Positions 17,128-27,056 of a DNA stretch of 64,000 nucleotides are shown in pieces. Where the stretch lies: the NCBI GenBank assembly GCA_900547975.1, contig URIX01000003.1:22433-86432 (forward strand). Direction: 5' to 3'. The DNA comes from an uncultured Eubacteriales bacterium. Its GTDB lineage: Bacteria; Bacillota; Clostridia; Christensenellales; CAG-917. Position numbers and translations under genes: made by a program. The stretch's first letter is position 1. Each line of letters opens with the position of its first letter. Below the pieces are notes generated by a model. It made no database searches. It saw only the letters and a list, made by a program, of their open reading frames with translations, and was not told the DNA's origin.

Positions 17128-19419
17128 ATGAAAAAATCCGAAAAAACGAAAATAGTCGATCCCGAAGTCAAAAAACGCAAAAAACGTAAAATTGCGATTG
17201 CGTTATCCGTCTTCTTTCTGCTTCCCGTCGTCGTAGCGTCGGTGACGATAGGCGGATTTTCAATATGGGCGAACACGCAAAAACCGAACAAAGATTTGCT
17301 TCCGACCGCAAGCGCAACGCCCGTATTTTTCGATTCGAGCGGCAACGAATTGCCCTACACCGAAGAAAACTACATCGCAATCGAGGATATTCCCGACAAT
17401 CTCAAAAACGCTTTCGTCGCGCTCGAGGACAAACGTTTTTATTCGCATAAAGGATACGACCCCGTGCGTATGGCGGGGGCGCTCGTAAACAATATAAAAT
17501 CGGGCGTGCTCAAAGAAGGCGCGTCCACAATCACTCAACAACTCGTCAAAAACACGCACTTGACTCACGAAAAAACCGTCAGTCGCAAACTCAAAGAGAT
17601 TGCAATCGCAACGAATATCGAAAAGGAATATTCAAAAGACGAGATACTTGCGATGTACCTTTCGGTGATATACTTCGGCAACGGCGCATACGGCGTGAAG
17701 CAAGCGGCAAGATTGTATTTCGACAAGAATATTCAAGACCTAACTCTTCCCGAATGCGCAACGCTTGCAGGTATCGTAAAGAATCCTAAAAAATACTCGC
17801 CGTTTGCGGCGGAAAACGATTGCGTGGCGAGGCGTAACCTCGTTTTGTCGGTTATGAAAAAAGAGGGATATATTGACGAAAGCACGTATGACAATGCGAT
17901 AAACGCACCTCTCGAATCAACGAAGAATCAGCAAGAAAGCGGCAATTTAAACAAACGAATTTACGATTTATATATAAAATCGGCGATCGAGGAAGTTTGT
18001 CAAAAACTCGATATAACAAAGTACGAATTGTCAAACAGCGGACTTAAAATTTACCTCAACGTCGATTCGAAAATACAAAAGAAAATCGCAAAAATCGGAA
18101 GCGACAAAAGTCTGTATTCAACCGACGAAATCGACGGTGCGATTATGATTTTGGACAACGGAACGCATACGGTTTCGGCGTATTGGTCGAATCTTGCCTA
18201 CAACGTCAAAAGACAGGCGGGTTCGTCGCTTAAACCCATTGCGGTTTACGCCCCCGCTATCGATAAAAATGCGATAACCCTTGCAACGCCAATCGTTGAC
18301 GAAAAAGTTGTTTTCGGCGATTATTCACCGTCGAATTACGGCGGAAAATACTACGGCGATACGACGATACGCCAAGCAATCAAAAAATCCATGAACAGCG
18401 TTAGCGTCAAAACTCTCGATTATATCGGCGTGGATACGAGCATTGAATATCTCGAAAAACTCGGCATAAATACGTCCGAAAACGATAAAAACTACGCCCT
18501 TTCCCTCGGAGCCATCTCAAACGGCGTGGGAATAAAGCAAATTGCCGACGCATACGCAACGTTTGCAAACGGCGGTATCTACCAAGGCGCAAGTTTCGTA
18601 AACTACGTTGTAAAAGACGATCGGAAAATACTGTCGTCGCCAAGCATATCGCAAAATCGAGTTTTCAAAGAGTCCACTTGCGACCAGATCAATTCCGCTC
18701 TTTCCGATACGGTTAAAGACGGCACGGCAATAACGCTATTGGCGTTAAACTTCGAAGTTTGCGCCAAAACGGGCACTGCCGAGCGTAACGACGGCAAAAA
18801 CAGCGACGCTTGGAGCGCAAGTTACAACGACCAATATACTGTCGTTGTATGGCACGGCTCTGACGACGGTATGAGCGAAAAAGGCGGTGGATTTGCAACA
18901 AAACAATGCCTCGAATTGTGGAAGACGCTCGATTCGTGTCGCGTCATAAGCAAGCAAATGGAAAAGAGCGATTCCACTTTTACGCTCGACGTCGATTTGT
19001 ACGCCACTAAACGCAACAAAAGCGTAACGATTGCAAGTGAAAATACCCCATTAGAATATCGAAAAAGCGAAATATTTTCAAACGAGCAAATTTACCCGAT
19101 GTCGTCTTGCTTCGATTGCGTTTCGCAAGACAAAGCGGACTTCGAGGCAAAATATATTGACGGCAAAGTCACGATAACTCTGCCCTGCGAGGAAATCTAC
19201 ACCTACAAAATCACAAAACTCGACGTTTTCGGCGAAACGATAATATCGCAAATTGACGGCACAACCGCAAACGGAATTATAACCGTTTTCGATACGCCGT
19301 ATACGTTTTCGGACATCGTTCGCTACAAAGTCGAGTGTTTCGTCACGTCAAATCCGTCTGCAACCGCATATGCCGAAAAAGAAGTATTTATAGATGGCGA
19401 ATTCAATTTAAGTGCGTAG
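17128..19419 (+). CDS. Class A penicillin-binding protein (transglycosylase-transpeptidase)
   Basis: The start is set at ATG 17128 (M-K-K-S-E-K), giving 763 residues with a basic cytoplasmic tail and one span at about residues 22-45. The GT51 domain follows, with E-D-K-R-F-Y-S-H-K-G and Q-Q-L-V-K-N. The transpeptidase has S-S-L-K as its S-x-x-K box, S-M-N as S-x-N, and K-T-G-T. A beta-rich C-terminal extension of about 150 residues follows. It polymerises and crosslinks peptidoglycan outside the membrane. The frame extends upstream to 17005, but that stretch lies in the intergenic region and lacks a ribosome site. The subclass (PonA or PbpF) was not decided. Confidence 0.92.
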   Translation: MKKSEKTKIVDPEVKKRKKRKIAIALSVFFLLPVVVASVTIGGFSIWANTQKPNKDLLPTASATPVFFDSSGNELPYTEENYIAIEDIPDNLKNAFVALEDKRFYSHKGYDPVRMAGALVNNIKSGVLKEGASTITQQLVKNTHLTHEKTVSRKLKEIAIATNIEKEYSKDEILAMYLSVIYFGNGAYGVKQAARLYFDKNIQDLTLPECATLAGIVKNPKKYSPFAAENDCVARRNLVLSVMKKEGYIDESTYDNAINAPLESTKNQQESGNLNKRIYDLYIKSAIEEVCQKLDITKYELSNSGLKIYLNVDSKIQKKIAKIGSDKSLYSTDEIDGAIMILDNGTHTVSAYWSNLAYNVKRQAGSSLKPIAVYAPAIDKNAITLATPIVDEKVVFGDYSPSNYGGKYYGDTTIRQAIKKSMNSVSVKTLDYIGVDTSIEYLEKLGINTSENDKNYALSLGAISNGVGIKQIADAYATFANGGIYQGASFVNYVVKDDRKILSSPSISQNRVFKESTCDQINSALSDTVKDGTAITLLALNFEVCAKTGTAERNDGKNSDAWSASYNDQYTVVVWHGSDDGMSEKGGGFATKQCLELWKTLDSCRVISKQMEKSDSTFTLDVDLYATKRNKSVTIASENTPLEYRKSEIFSNEQIYPMSSCFDCVSQDKADFEAKYIDGKVTITLPCEEIYTYKITKLDVFGETIISQIDGTTANGIITVFDTPYTFSDIVRYKVECFVTSNPSATAYAEKEVFIDGEFNLSA

Positions 19420-19492
19420 TAAACAATGCTTTGGCATATGAAGCACATTTGCAATTATGACAAAATTAACTATATTTTGAATGACAGAATAA

Positions 19493-19543
19493 GAAAGCGA
19501 CTCCCATATCGGGGTTTATTCCGAAGGTGTGGGTGCCGCTTTC
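19493..19543. other. Structured hairpin between PBP and thiI genes
   Basis: Arms 19493-19499 and 19537-19543 pair perfectly over 7 bp. Inside, six more pairs (one G-T) and a 4-bp TCGG/CCGA helix form a bulged stem. Read on the minus strand it is followed by TTATTCTGTC, so it may be an imperfect terminator for thiI. It does not match a structured RNA family recognised here. Confidence 0.35.
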
Positions 19544-19607
19544 AATATCAGCATATGCAAGTATTTAGATAAGTCAACAAAAAAATGTCGGGATATTATC
19601 GAAAAAA

Positions 19608-20786
19608 TCAAAGAATTTCGATTCCTTCGACGGCTTTTGCAACCAAACCGTCAATATCCATTGCTTTTTCCGCTTCTCTCACCTTTTCGAGTTTGGGGTG
19701 AATTACGGGGTTTTTCGGCAAGAAAATCGTGCAACAATCCTCAAACGGCTCAATCGACGTTTCGTAAGTGCCGATTTTGCGCGCGAGATTCATCGTTTCT
19801 TCTTTGTCGAACGCAATGAGCGGTCTGAAAACGGGCAAACTTGCACAATCTTCCGTTGAAGTCATACTCTCAACGGTTTGCGAAGCGACTTGTCCGAGGC
19901 TTTCGCCCGTTATCAACGCTTTACATTCCGCTTGCTTTGCGACAATCGACGCTATGCGCATCATAAATCTACGCATAATGGTTATCATAAATTCCGCAGG
20001 GCAAACTCTGTGAATTTCCATTTGGATTTCGGTGAACGGAACGACGTAAAGTTTGACGTCGGTTGCGTATTTTTCGACGATATTGCGAAGTTCAACCACC
20101 TTTTCTTTGGCTTTTTCGGACGTGTACGGCGGCGAGCAGAAATGGATTGCGCAAAGTTTCATACCGCGTTTTGCCATCATATATGCCGCAACCGGCGAAT
20201 CGATTCCGCCCGAGAGCAACATAAGTCCTTTGCTCGAACAACCGACGGGAAGTCCGCCCGCGCCCTGAATTACGTCGCTATATACGAACGAATAGCCGTT
20301 TTCGCGCATATCCACCAAGAAATCGTAATCAAATTCTTTCAAATCAACCTTAAACGAAGTGTTTGCAAGCACCACACCGCCGAGTTTTGCGGCAATCTCG
20401 TAGGATGCGAGCGGTATACGCTTGTCGGCGCGTTTGACCGTGACTCTGAATTTCGGCGCTTTGAGCAAAGTTTCCTCGTGCGTTTTGATTGCAAGTTGCT
20501 TTATGCACTCTCTTACGTCGCAAAAATCCTCGTTTGCTTTTGTTTCAACCTTGTATGCCACCGAAAACGAGTAAATTCCAAACACTTTTTTCAATCTGTC
20601 CACAAACTCGAACTCGTCGTCGACATCGAAGTTTTCGACAAAATATCTACCTTGCGAGCGCGCAAAGTCGAATTTCAAACCCGAAAGTGCTTGCTTTATG
20701 TTCTTTATAAGCAAACTTTCAAAATAATCGCGGTTTTTGCCTTTGAGGAATATTTCCCCGTATCTGATGATAATTACTTTTTCCAT
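19608..20786 (-). CDS. thiI: tRNA 4-thiouridine synthetase ThiI
   Basis: A 392-residue protein with an N-terminal ferredoxin-like/THUMP region (residues 1-165) that binds tRNA and a PP-loop adenylation domain (L-L-S-G-G-I-D-S-P-V-A near residue 185). There is no C-terminal rhodanese domain, as in most Gram-positive ThiI, so sulfur must come directly from a dedicated cysteine desulfurase. That desulfurase is encoded immediately upstream, 51 bases away. It makes s4U8 in tRNA and may also serve thiazole synthesis. Confidence 0.95.
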   Translation of the reverse strand: MEKVIIIRYGEIFLKGKNRDYFESLLIKNIKQALSGLKFDFARSQGRYFVENFDVDDEFEFVDRLKKVFGIYSFSVAYKVETKANEDFCDVRECIKQLAIKTHEETLLKAPKFRVTVKRADKRIPLASYEIAAKLGGVVLANTSFKVDLKEFDYDFLVDMRENGYSFVYSDVIQGAGGLPVGCSSKGLMLLSGGIDSPVAAYMMAKRGMKLCAIHFCSPPYTSEKAKEKVVELRNIVEKYATDVKLYVVPFTEIQMEIHRVCPAEFMITIMRRFMMRIASIVAKQAECKALITGESLGQVASQTVESMTSTEDCASLPVFRPLIAFDKEETMNLARKIGTYETSIEPFEDCCTIFLPKNPVIHPKLEKVREAEKAMDIDGLVAKAVEGIEIL

Positions 20787-20837
20787 AGCCGTTCCGTAGT
20801 ATATTTTCGATTTTATATAAGTCTTTCAGACTTAAAA

Positions 20838-21983
20838 TCAAACTCTCTTGTAAGCGGTGAGTTTTTCGAGGCTGTTTTTTATAGTCGACACGATATAATC
20901 GATGTTGTTTATATCGTTTTCATACGACGTGCTGAATCTTATGATTCCGTCTTTATGGCTTTCGTCAAGTCCGAGTAAGCCTTTGAATCTCGATTCGTGG
21001 TGCGACGAACACGCCGAACCGATTCCAACCAATATGCCGTAATTTTCTATGTCGTGCAACAAAACTTCGCCTCTTACGTCCTTAAAAGCAACCGTCAATA
21101 TGTTAGGCGCGAAGTTCTCTTTGGGCGACACAATCTCGATTTCGTCAATAGATTCGGTGAGTTTTGCCATCAACTGTTCTCTAAAAATCGTTTTTTTAGA
21201 ATAGTCAACATCGAAATTATCAAGACAAATCTTCACCGCTTGCGCAAATCCGATTATCGCCGGCACATTTTCCGTTCCCGAACGGAAGCCTCTTTCCTGT
21301 CCACCGCCATAGATAAGCGGCTTTATTGAAACGCCTTTTTTGACGAACAATGCCCCGATCCCTTTCGGTCCGTGAATCTTGTGCGCGGAAATCGTATATA
21401 AATCCACGTCGAGCGCGCGCAAATTTACTTTGATTTTTCCAAACGCTTGCACACCGTCCGAATGGAACACTGCTTTCGGACAATGCTTTCTCGTAAGGCG
21501 CACGAGTTTTGCGATGTCGTTTACCGCCCCCGTTTCGTTGCTCACGTGCATAATCGAAACGAGCGAAACGCTTTCGTCGAGCAGTTTTTCAAATTCTTCG
21601 ACGTTTATCGAACCGTCTTTATTTATGGGCGCAAATTTGACGTCGAAACCTTGTCCCGCAAGTTGATTGGCACTGTTTATAATCGCGTCGTGTTCGCCCT
21701 CGCCGACGATAATTCTGCTTCCTTTGGGTTTTCTCGTGCAGAACAATGCTGTATTGTCCGCTTCGCTTCCGCCCGAAAGGAAATACAACTCGCCGTCGGG
21801 TGCTTTGAGGGCGGATTTTATGCTTTCTCTTGCGTTTTTGATTTTGACGGACAATGCGACTGACGGTTTGTAAAGCGCGGACGGATTGAAAAAATCTTCC
21901 ATGCTCTCTTTGCGTATGGTTTCGGCAACTTCGGGATAAATCCTCGTAGTTGCGGCATTGTCAAGATATATCAGTTTGTCCAT
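20838..21983 (-). CDS. Cysteine desulfurase (NifS/IscS family) paired with thiI
   Basis: A 381-residue PLP enzyme that takes sulfur from cysteine as a persulfide. It has the N-terminal L-D-N-A-A-T-T motif, the Schiff-base lysine in S-A-H-K-I-H-G-P-K-G, and the active cysteine in G-S-A-C-S-S-H followed by R-F-K-G. R-S-G-T-E-N-V is also present. Its place before thiI resembles the Bacillus nifZ-thiI pair, so it probably serves tRNA thiolation rather than general Fe-S assembly. No iscU or iscR lies nearby. Confidence 0.94.
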   Translation of the reverse strand: MDKLIYLDNAATTRIYPEVAETIRKESMEDFFNPSALYKPSVALSVKIKNARESIKSALKAPDGELYFLSGGSEADNTALFCTRKPKGSRIIVGEGEHDAIINSANQLAGQGFDVKFAPINKDGSINVEEFEKLLDESVSLVSIMHVSNETGAVNDIAKLVRLTRKHCPKAVFHSDGVQAFGKIKVNLRALDVDLYTISAHKIHGPKGIGALFVKKGVSIKPLIYGGGQERGFRSGTENVPAIIGFAQAVKICLDNFDVDYSKKTIFREQLMAKLTESIDEIEIVSPKENFAPNILTVAFKDVRGEVLLHDIENYGILVGIGSACSSHHESRFKGLLGLDESHKDGIIRFSTSYENDINNIDYIVSTIKNSLEKLTAYKRV

Positions 21984-22019
21984 ATTCGTTTTCGGATTGC
22001 CGATTTTATAGTTTCGCTA

Positions 22020-22520
22020 TTATTTATTCTTGTTTTCGTCGCTGTTTGCTATTCCTTTTATCAGAAGCACCAGATAATTGTCGGGCGCAAACAAAAGTCG
22101 TTTTTTCTCGTTTTCGACTTTGAACACGATTTGCCATACGCCGCTCTCGTACGCTTTCGACGCACAGAGTAAATCGGATTTTTCGTCGTATACGTCGTTC
22201 ATTATCTCGAAGCCGCAAACGTCTTTCCAAAGCAAATCGAGATACACTCTTTGTCTGTTCACGACGTCTTTCTCGATAACTTTCAATCTTGACGGCGAAA
22301 ACTCGTAGATATACTCTTTTGCGGTTTTGTTGTAAAAGTGTATGCAGACCGCGCCGCCAACGAGCAACGTCGCAAAACCGAACATAAAATACCAACTGTA
22401 AAACGCCGAAATCAGTATGAATCCGAGCGAGGCGAGAATCATAGTTATACCCGCCCATTGCAGTTGGCGCATTTTTTGCGACACTTCTACGTCGATTGTT
22501 TGCGAATAGTGGTCGGTCAT
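22020..22520 (-). CDS. Small two-span membrane protein, unknown
   Basis: 166 residues with two adjacent hydrophobic helices at about 22-42 and 46-64, then a soluble domain of about 100 residues with beta-rich character (Y-I-Y-E-F-S-P-S-R-L-K-V-I). The second half resembles bacterial PH-like domains in pattern only. It may belong to the Clostridia-restricted DUF6106-like proteins, but this could not be verified. Its ATG follows the mutS2 stop by one base, so it is co-translated with mutS2. Function unknown. Confidence 0.75.
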   Translation of the reverse strand: MTDHYSQTIDVEVSQKMRQLQWAGITMILASLGFILISAFYSWYFMFGFATLLVGGAVCIHFYNKTAKEYIYEFSPSRLKVIEKDVVNRQRVYLDLLWKDVCGFEIMNDVYDEKSDLLCASKAYESGVWQIVFKVENEKKRLLFAPDNYLVLLIKGIANSDENKNK

Positions 22521-22521
22521 A

Positions 22522-24570
22522 TCACTTCACCTTGAAATAGTCGTCTTTTTTGACTTTCGTCGTAAGTTTTCCAAAGGAAACGACCGCTTCGCCGCGTTGA
22601 TTTACGGACGCGAGTTTGCCTCTCTTTTGCAAGGATTTGACAAAGACGTTATCGCCGATTTTCAAAGGGGAATCGTCGGGAACGTCCTCGACGACCGCTT
22701 CTTTTTCGTAGTCTGCGGACATATTTTCCAGTTGTTTTTTGAGTTTTCTCGCCTCGAACAAATCCTTGTCCTCAACTTCGGGCTTGTTGAGAATATCCTT
22801 TATTTGCGCAAGAATATCGTTTGCCTCTTCAACGCTGTTTTCGATGAGGCGTTTGGTTTCCTTGCGTATGCTTTCGTCGAGTTTTTCACGCTTTTCTTCG
22901 ATTCGTTTCTTCTCGATTTCGGCGTCTTTCAACGCTTTTGCGGCGTTTTCTCGGTCTATCGACGCTTCGCTCACGAGTTCGGCGGCTTTCACTCTGGTCT
23001 TTTCCGCCGCTGTCAAAACGTTGTCGAATTGGCGTTTTTCAACGGATATTTTGCTCTTTGCGTTTTCGATAATCTCGTCCGAAAGTCCGAGTTTCTTTGC
23101 AATGGCGAGCGCGTTCGACGAACCTATCGCGCCCATAACGAGTTTGTAGGTCGGACAGAACGTGTTGCTGTCAAATTCCATAGAAGCCGCAACGACGCCC
23201 TTCGTCACGAGCGAAAACTCTTTAAGGTCGTTAAAGTGCGACGTGATAAACGCTTTTGCGCCAACTTTGAGCAAGTATTCGGCGATACTGACGGCAAGTG
23301 CCGCGCCTTCGCCGGGGTCCGTACCTGCGCCGAGTTCGTCGAACAAAACGAGTGATTTTGACGTGATAACGTTCAAAATTCCAATCGTATTCTTGATATG
23401 TGACGAGAACGTAGACAAACTTTGTTCTATGCTCTGCTCGTCGCCGATGTCACTGTACACGCCGTCGAAAACGGAAAGGTTCGCGCTCTTTGCGGGGATA
23501 AACAATCCGCTCATTGCCATAATCGTAAACAGACCGACAAGTTTGAGCGTAACGGTTTTTCCGCCCGTATTCGGACCTGTAATCAACAGCATTTTCTCGT
23601 CTTTTTCGAGAGCGAGCGAAACGGGAACGACTTTTTTTCCGTCGATAAGCGGATGTCTGCCCGCGCGGATATTGATTATTCCCGCTTCGTTGAGTTCGGG
23701 TTTCACCGCCTTATACTCTCTTGCGAGTTGCGCTTTTGCAAACACCATATCCATATCGACAACGGTGTTGTAACTGTAAGTTATGCCGTCCGCGCAACTT
23801 TCGATTTGATTTGAAAAACCTCTCAAAATCCTTTCGATTTCGAGTTGTTCGTTGACGAGTTCGACTTTGAGTTCGTTGTTGAGTTCGACGATTTGCATAG
23901 GCTCTACGAATAACGTCGAACCCGAAGCGGATTGATCGTGAACGAGTCCGGGGATTGTGCCTTTGCAGTCGCTTTTTACGGGTATGACGTACCTATCGCC
24001 GCGCACGGTTATGATGTTGTCTTGAAGATATTTCGAGTATTGCGGCGACGTTATGAAAAGTTGGAGTTTACTTCTTACGTTGTCGTTGAGTTTGCGAATA
24101 CGAATACGAATCGCGCGCAACTCGTTCGAGGCGTTGTCGGCAACTTCCGTTTCGCTCAAAAACGCGTCGAAAATCTTTTTTTCGAGGGTTTCGTTCTCGA
24201 ACAGTCCCATTGCCATACCTGCAAGTATCGGGCAATCTTTCACCTTGTCGATAGTGTATTTGAGTCTTCTCGACACGCGAAGCGACCTTCCGACTTTCAT
24301 AATTTCGGGGATTGCGAGCGTTGCGCCCTTTTTCGCCTTTACGAGAATCTCGCTTATGTCGTCGACTGAGAAATTGGGCGATAAAGAATACTCGAAAAGC
24401 ACTCTGTCCGCTTCCGATGTTTCGTCGAGAGCGTAGTTTGCATCCGCGATTTTCTCGAACGGGACAAGCGACTTTGCCTTATCTTTTCCGCCTTGCGATT
24501 GCGCAAACGAGGCAAGTTTGTCGAGAATTTTGGGATATTCGAGCGTATTCAAACTCTTTTGGTCAAACAT
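22522..24570 (-). CDS. mutS2: MutS2 (RqcU-type ATPase) lacking the Smr domain
   Basis: 682 residues against roughly 780-790 in most relatives. Core and clamp regions, Walker A (G-P-N-T-G-G-K-T) and the signature L-F-D-E-L-G-A-G-T-D-P are intact. A coiled coil spans about residues 505-600, and a KOW-like segment (G-D-N-V-F-V-K-S) closes the protein. The C-terminal Smr nuclease domain is missing; the frame ends cleanly and the next gene starts one base later, so no frameshift is evident. MutS2 is known as an anti-recombination protein and, in Bacillus, as a factor acting on collided ribosomes. Without Smr it should keep binding and ATPase activity but not Smr-dependent cleavage. Confidence 0.93.
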   Translation of the reverse strand: MFDQKSLNTLEYPKILDKLASFAQSQGGKDKAKSLVPFEKIADANYALDETSEADRVLFEYSLSPNFSVDDISEILVKAKKGATLAIPEIMKVGRSLRVSRRLKYTIDKVKDCPILAGMAMGLFENETLEKKIFDAFLSETEVADNASNELRAIRIRIRKLNDNVRSKLQLFITSPQYSKYLQDNIITVRGDRYVIPVKSDCKGTIPGLVHDQSASGSTLFVEPMQIVELNNELKVELVNEQLEIERILRGFSNQIESCADGITYSYNTVVDMDMVFAKAQLAREYKAVKPELNEAGIINIRAGRHPLIDGKKVVPVSLALEKDEKMLLITGPNTGGKTVTLKLVGLFTIMAMSGLFIPAKSANLSVFDGVYSDIGDEQSIEQSLSTFSSHIKNTIGILNVITSKSLVLFDELGAGTDPGEGAALAVSIAEYLLKVGAKAFITSHFNDLKEFSLVTKGVVAASMEFDSNTFCPTYKLVMGAIGSSNALAIAKKLGLSDEIIENAKSKISVEKRQFDNVLTAAEKTRVKAAELVSEASIDRENAAKALKDAEIEKKRIEEKREKLDESIRKETKRLIENSVEEANDILAQIKDILNKPEVEDKDLFEARKLKKQLENMSADYEKEAVVEDVPDDSPLKIGDNVFVKSLQKRGKLASVNQRGEAVVSFGKLTTKVKKDDYFKVK

Positions 24571-24647
24571 AACTTCACTTATATTTCGTTATCTGCCGCA
24601 AAAACCGACGAAGCGTGGCGTTTCGTCGATTTGCGATTTTATATGGA

Positions 24648-27047
24648 TTATCTGATTTTTGCGCCGACTTTGCGTTTGAGTGCGGACAAAATCTTTGCCA
24701 TTTCGGCGGCGATTTCGTCGTCGGTGAGCGTACGTTCGAGCGATGAGAAAGCAAAACTCATCGCAACGCTCTTTTTATTCTTACCGATTTGTTCGCTCTT
24801 GTATTCGTCGAACACTTTAACGTCGGTGAGAAATTTGATTTTCGCGCCTTTGACCGCGTCGACAATGTCTTGCGCAAGCACACTCTCGTCAACGACGACT
24901 GCGAGGTCGCGGTCGATATTCGGGAATTTTCCGAACGGAGCGCATTTGCTCTTTTCAAGGCTTTCGCCGTTGAAAATGCCGTCAATCGAGATTTCCGCAA
25001 CGTAGATTCTCGTGTTGTCAACGCCGTAGTTCTTTTGAACGTCGGGATGCAATTCGCCCAGATACCCCACGCTTTTGCCTTTTACGAACGCTTCCGCGCT
25101 TCTGCCCGGGTGCAAGAACGGCTTGTTTGCCCTTGCGTACTTGACGTCGATATGCAACGCTCTGAACACTTGTTCGATTGCGCCTTTAAGTTCGAAATAA
25201 TCCGCGCCGTCGCCGTATTCGCCTATGCAAAGTCTGCATTCTTCGTTCGGCAATTCTTCGAGCGGAAGGCTCTTTGGCAAGTATACGTTCGCAACCTCGA
25301 AAAGTCTTGCGCTCTTGTTGAAATGGGTTGTGTTGTATACGAGCGTTTCAATCATACTGTGCGTAAGCGTCGTGCGCATAACACTGAGTGCTTCGCCGAG
25401 CGGATTTTTGAGCCGAATTGCGTTTCTTGCCTCGTCGTTCTCGTCGAGATTTAATAGCGTTGCGAATTTGGGCGACGTGAACGAGTACGTCACGCTTTCC
25501 ATCAGTCCGCACGCGCGCAAGGTGTCTTTCACGACGTTCACAAACTTGTTTTTGTCGGGAAGTCCGCCCTCTGCGAGTCCGGCAAACTCGAACAACGTCG
25601 GTTTGATATGCGAATATCCGTAAACGCGGATAAATTCTTCTGCGATGTCGTTCACGCCGACGATGTCTTCTCTGTCCTCTTTTACGAGTGCGACGAGAGT
25701 TTTTCCGTCCTCTCTGACCTCGATTCCGAGACGAGCAAGTATGGAAATAAGCGTGTTTTTAGGCACTTTGCAGCCGAGAATTTCTTGTATTTTCTTGGTT
25801 GTGAACGGAATTTCTCTTAGGGATTGATAATCCACTTTCACGTCGATAAGACCGTCTACGATGTCGCCCGAGCCGCTTTGATACACGAGGGTCAAAGCAC
25901 GTTTGATTCCGTATTCTTGCGAAGCGAAATCTATGCCCTTTTCAAATCTTGCCGAACTGTCCGAGCGCAGATTGAGCGCGCGAGAGGTACGGCGCACGTT
26001 GTCGCGAGCAAACTTTGCCGCCTCGAAAACGACTTCGTTCGTATCGTCTTGAATACCGCTGTTTGCGCCGCCCATAACGCCTGCCACCGCAACCGGTCTG
26101 TCGCTGTCGCAGATGACGAGCATACTCGGATTGAGTTTGTTTTCTTTACCGTCGAGAGTGACGATAACCTCGCCGTCTTTTGCGTTGCGCACGACGATTT
26201 TGTCGCCCGTGAGTTCTCTCTTATCAAACGAGTGCATGGGTTGACCGATTTCGATGAGAACGTAGTTGGTGATGTCGACGATGTTGTTTATCGGACGAAT
26301 ACCCACCGCTCTCAATCTCGATTTTATCTTTTGCGAGGACGGGAAAATCTTGATATTCTTCACGCCTGCCGCCATATATCTTGGGCAAAGTTCCTGATTT
26401 TGAACGTCGACGCTGACCATATCGGTGACTTTTGCGCCGCAAGAGCAAACTTTATAGTCGATGACGGGTTCTCTGCAATCGGTGTTGAGCGCGACTGCGA
26501 CTTCTTTTGCCATTTTGTAAATGCTGTTGCAGTCGGGACGATTTGCAGTGACGCTCACGTCAAGGATAATATCGTCGTAGCCGAGTGCTTTGAGCGCGTT
26601 TTGACCGAGCGTCGTGCCCTCTTCAAAGCGAATGATGTCGCCCGTCTTTTGATTTTGCGCGTCGTCTTCGGTTACGCCGACTTCTTCGAGACCGCAAAGC
26701 ATACCCTCGCTGACAACGCCTCTGAGTTCGCCCTTTTTGATGTCGTGACCGTCGGCAAGGTGCGCACCGTCAAGCGCGACCGCAATGGTTTCGCCGCCCT
26801 CTACGGGAACGTTGGTTACGACTTGAATGGTCTTTGAACCGATATCGATTTGAGTTACGCGCAAACGGTCGGCGTTGGGATGTTTTTCAACCTTGACGAT
26901 TTTTCCGACGACGACGTTTGTCGCTTGTTTTTCTTGATAAATAATATCTTCCACTTCAAAACCGATACCGACGAGTTTTTTTGCGAGAGTCGGGATTGAA
27001 ACGTTGATGTCCACGTAATCTTTAAGCCAGGAAATAGGAACTAACAT
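24648..27047 (-). CDS. pheT: Phenylalanyl-tRNA synthetase beta subunit
   Basis: A 799-residue protein. It has an N-terminal tRNA-binding (EMAP/B2) domain with K-V-E-K-H-P-N-A-D-R-L, the B5 and B3/4 editing domains, and a C-terminal anticodon-binding FDX-ACB domain (F-P-N-I-D-R-D-L-A). It forms the alpha2-beta2 enzyme with PheS, encoded nine bases upstream. Length is normal. Confidence 0.97.
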   Translation of the reverse strand: MLVPISWLKDYVDINVSIPTLAKKLVGIGFEVEDIIYQEKQATNVVVGKIVKVEKHPNADRLRVTQIDIGSKTIQVVTNVPVEGGETIAVALDGAHLADGHDIKKGELRGVVSEGMLCGLEEVGVTEDDAQNQKTGDIIRFEEGTTLGQNALKALGYDDIILDVSVTANRPDCNSIYKMAKEVAVALNTDCREPVIDYKVCSCGAKVTDMVSVDVQNQELCPRYMAAGVKNIKIFPSSQKIKSRLRAVGIRPINNIVDITNYVLIEIGQPMHSFDKRELTGDKIVVRNAKDGEVIVTLDGKENKLNPSMLVICDSDRPVAVAGVMGGANSGIQDDTNEVVFEAAKFARDNVRRTSRALNLRSDSSARFEKGIDFASQEYGIKRALTLVYQSGSGDIVDGLIDVKVDYQSLREIPFTTKKIQEILGCKVPKNTLISILARLGIEVREDGKTLVALVKEDREDIVGVNDIAEEFIRVYGYSHIKPTLFEFAGLAEGGLPDKNKFVNVVKDTLRACGLMESVTYSFTSPKFATLLNLDENDEARNAIRLKNPLGEALSVMRTTLTHSMIETLVYNTTHFNKSARLFEVANVYLPKSLPLEELPNEECRLCIGEYGDGADYFELKGAIEQVFRALHIDVKYARANKPFLHPGRSAEAFVKGKSVGYLGELHPDVQKNYGVDNTRIYVAEISIDGIFNGESLEKSKCAPFGKFPNIDRDLAVVVDESVLAQDIVDAVKGAKIKFLTDVKVFDEYKSEQIGKNKKSVAMSFAFSSLERTLTDDEIAAEMAKILSALKRKVGAKIR

Positions 27048-27056
27048 ATTCGCACC

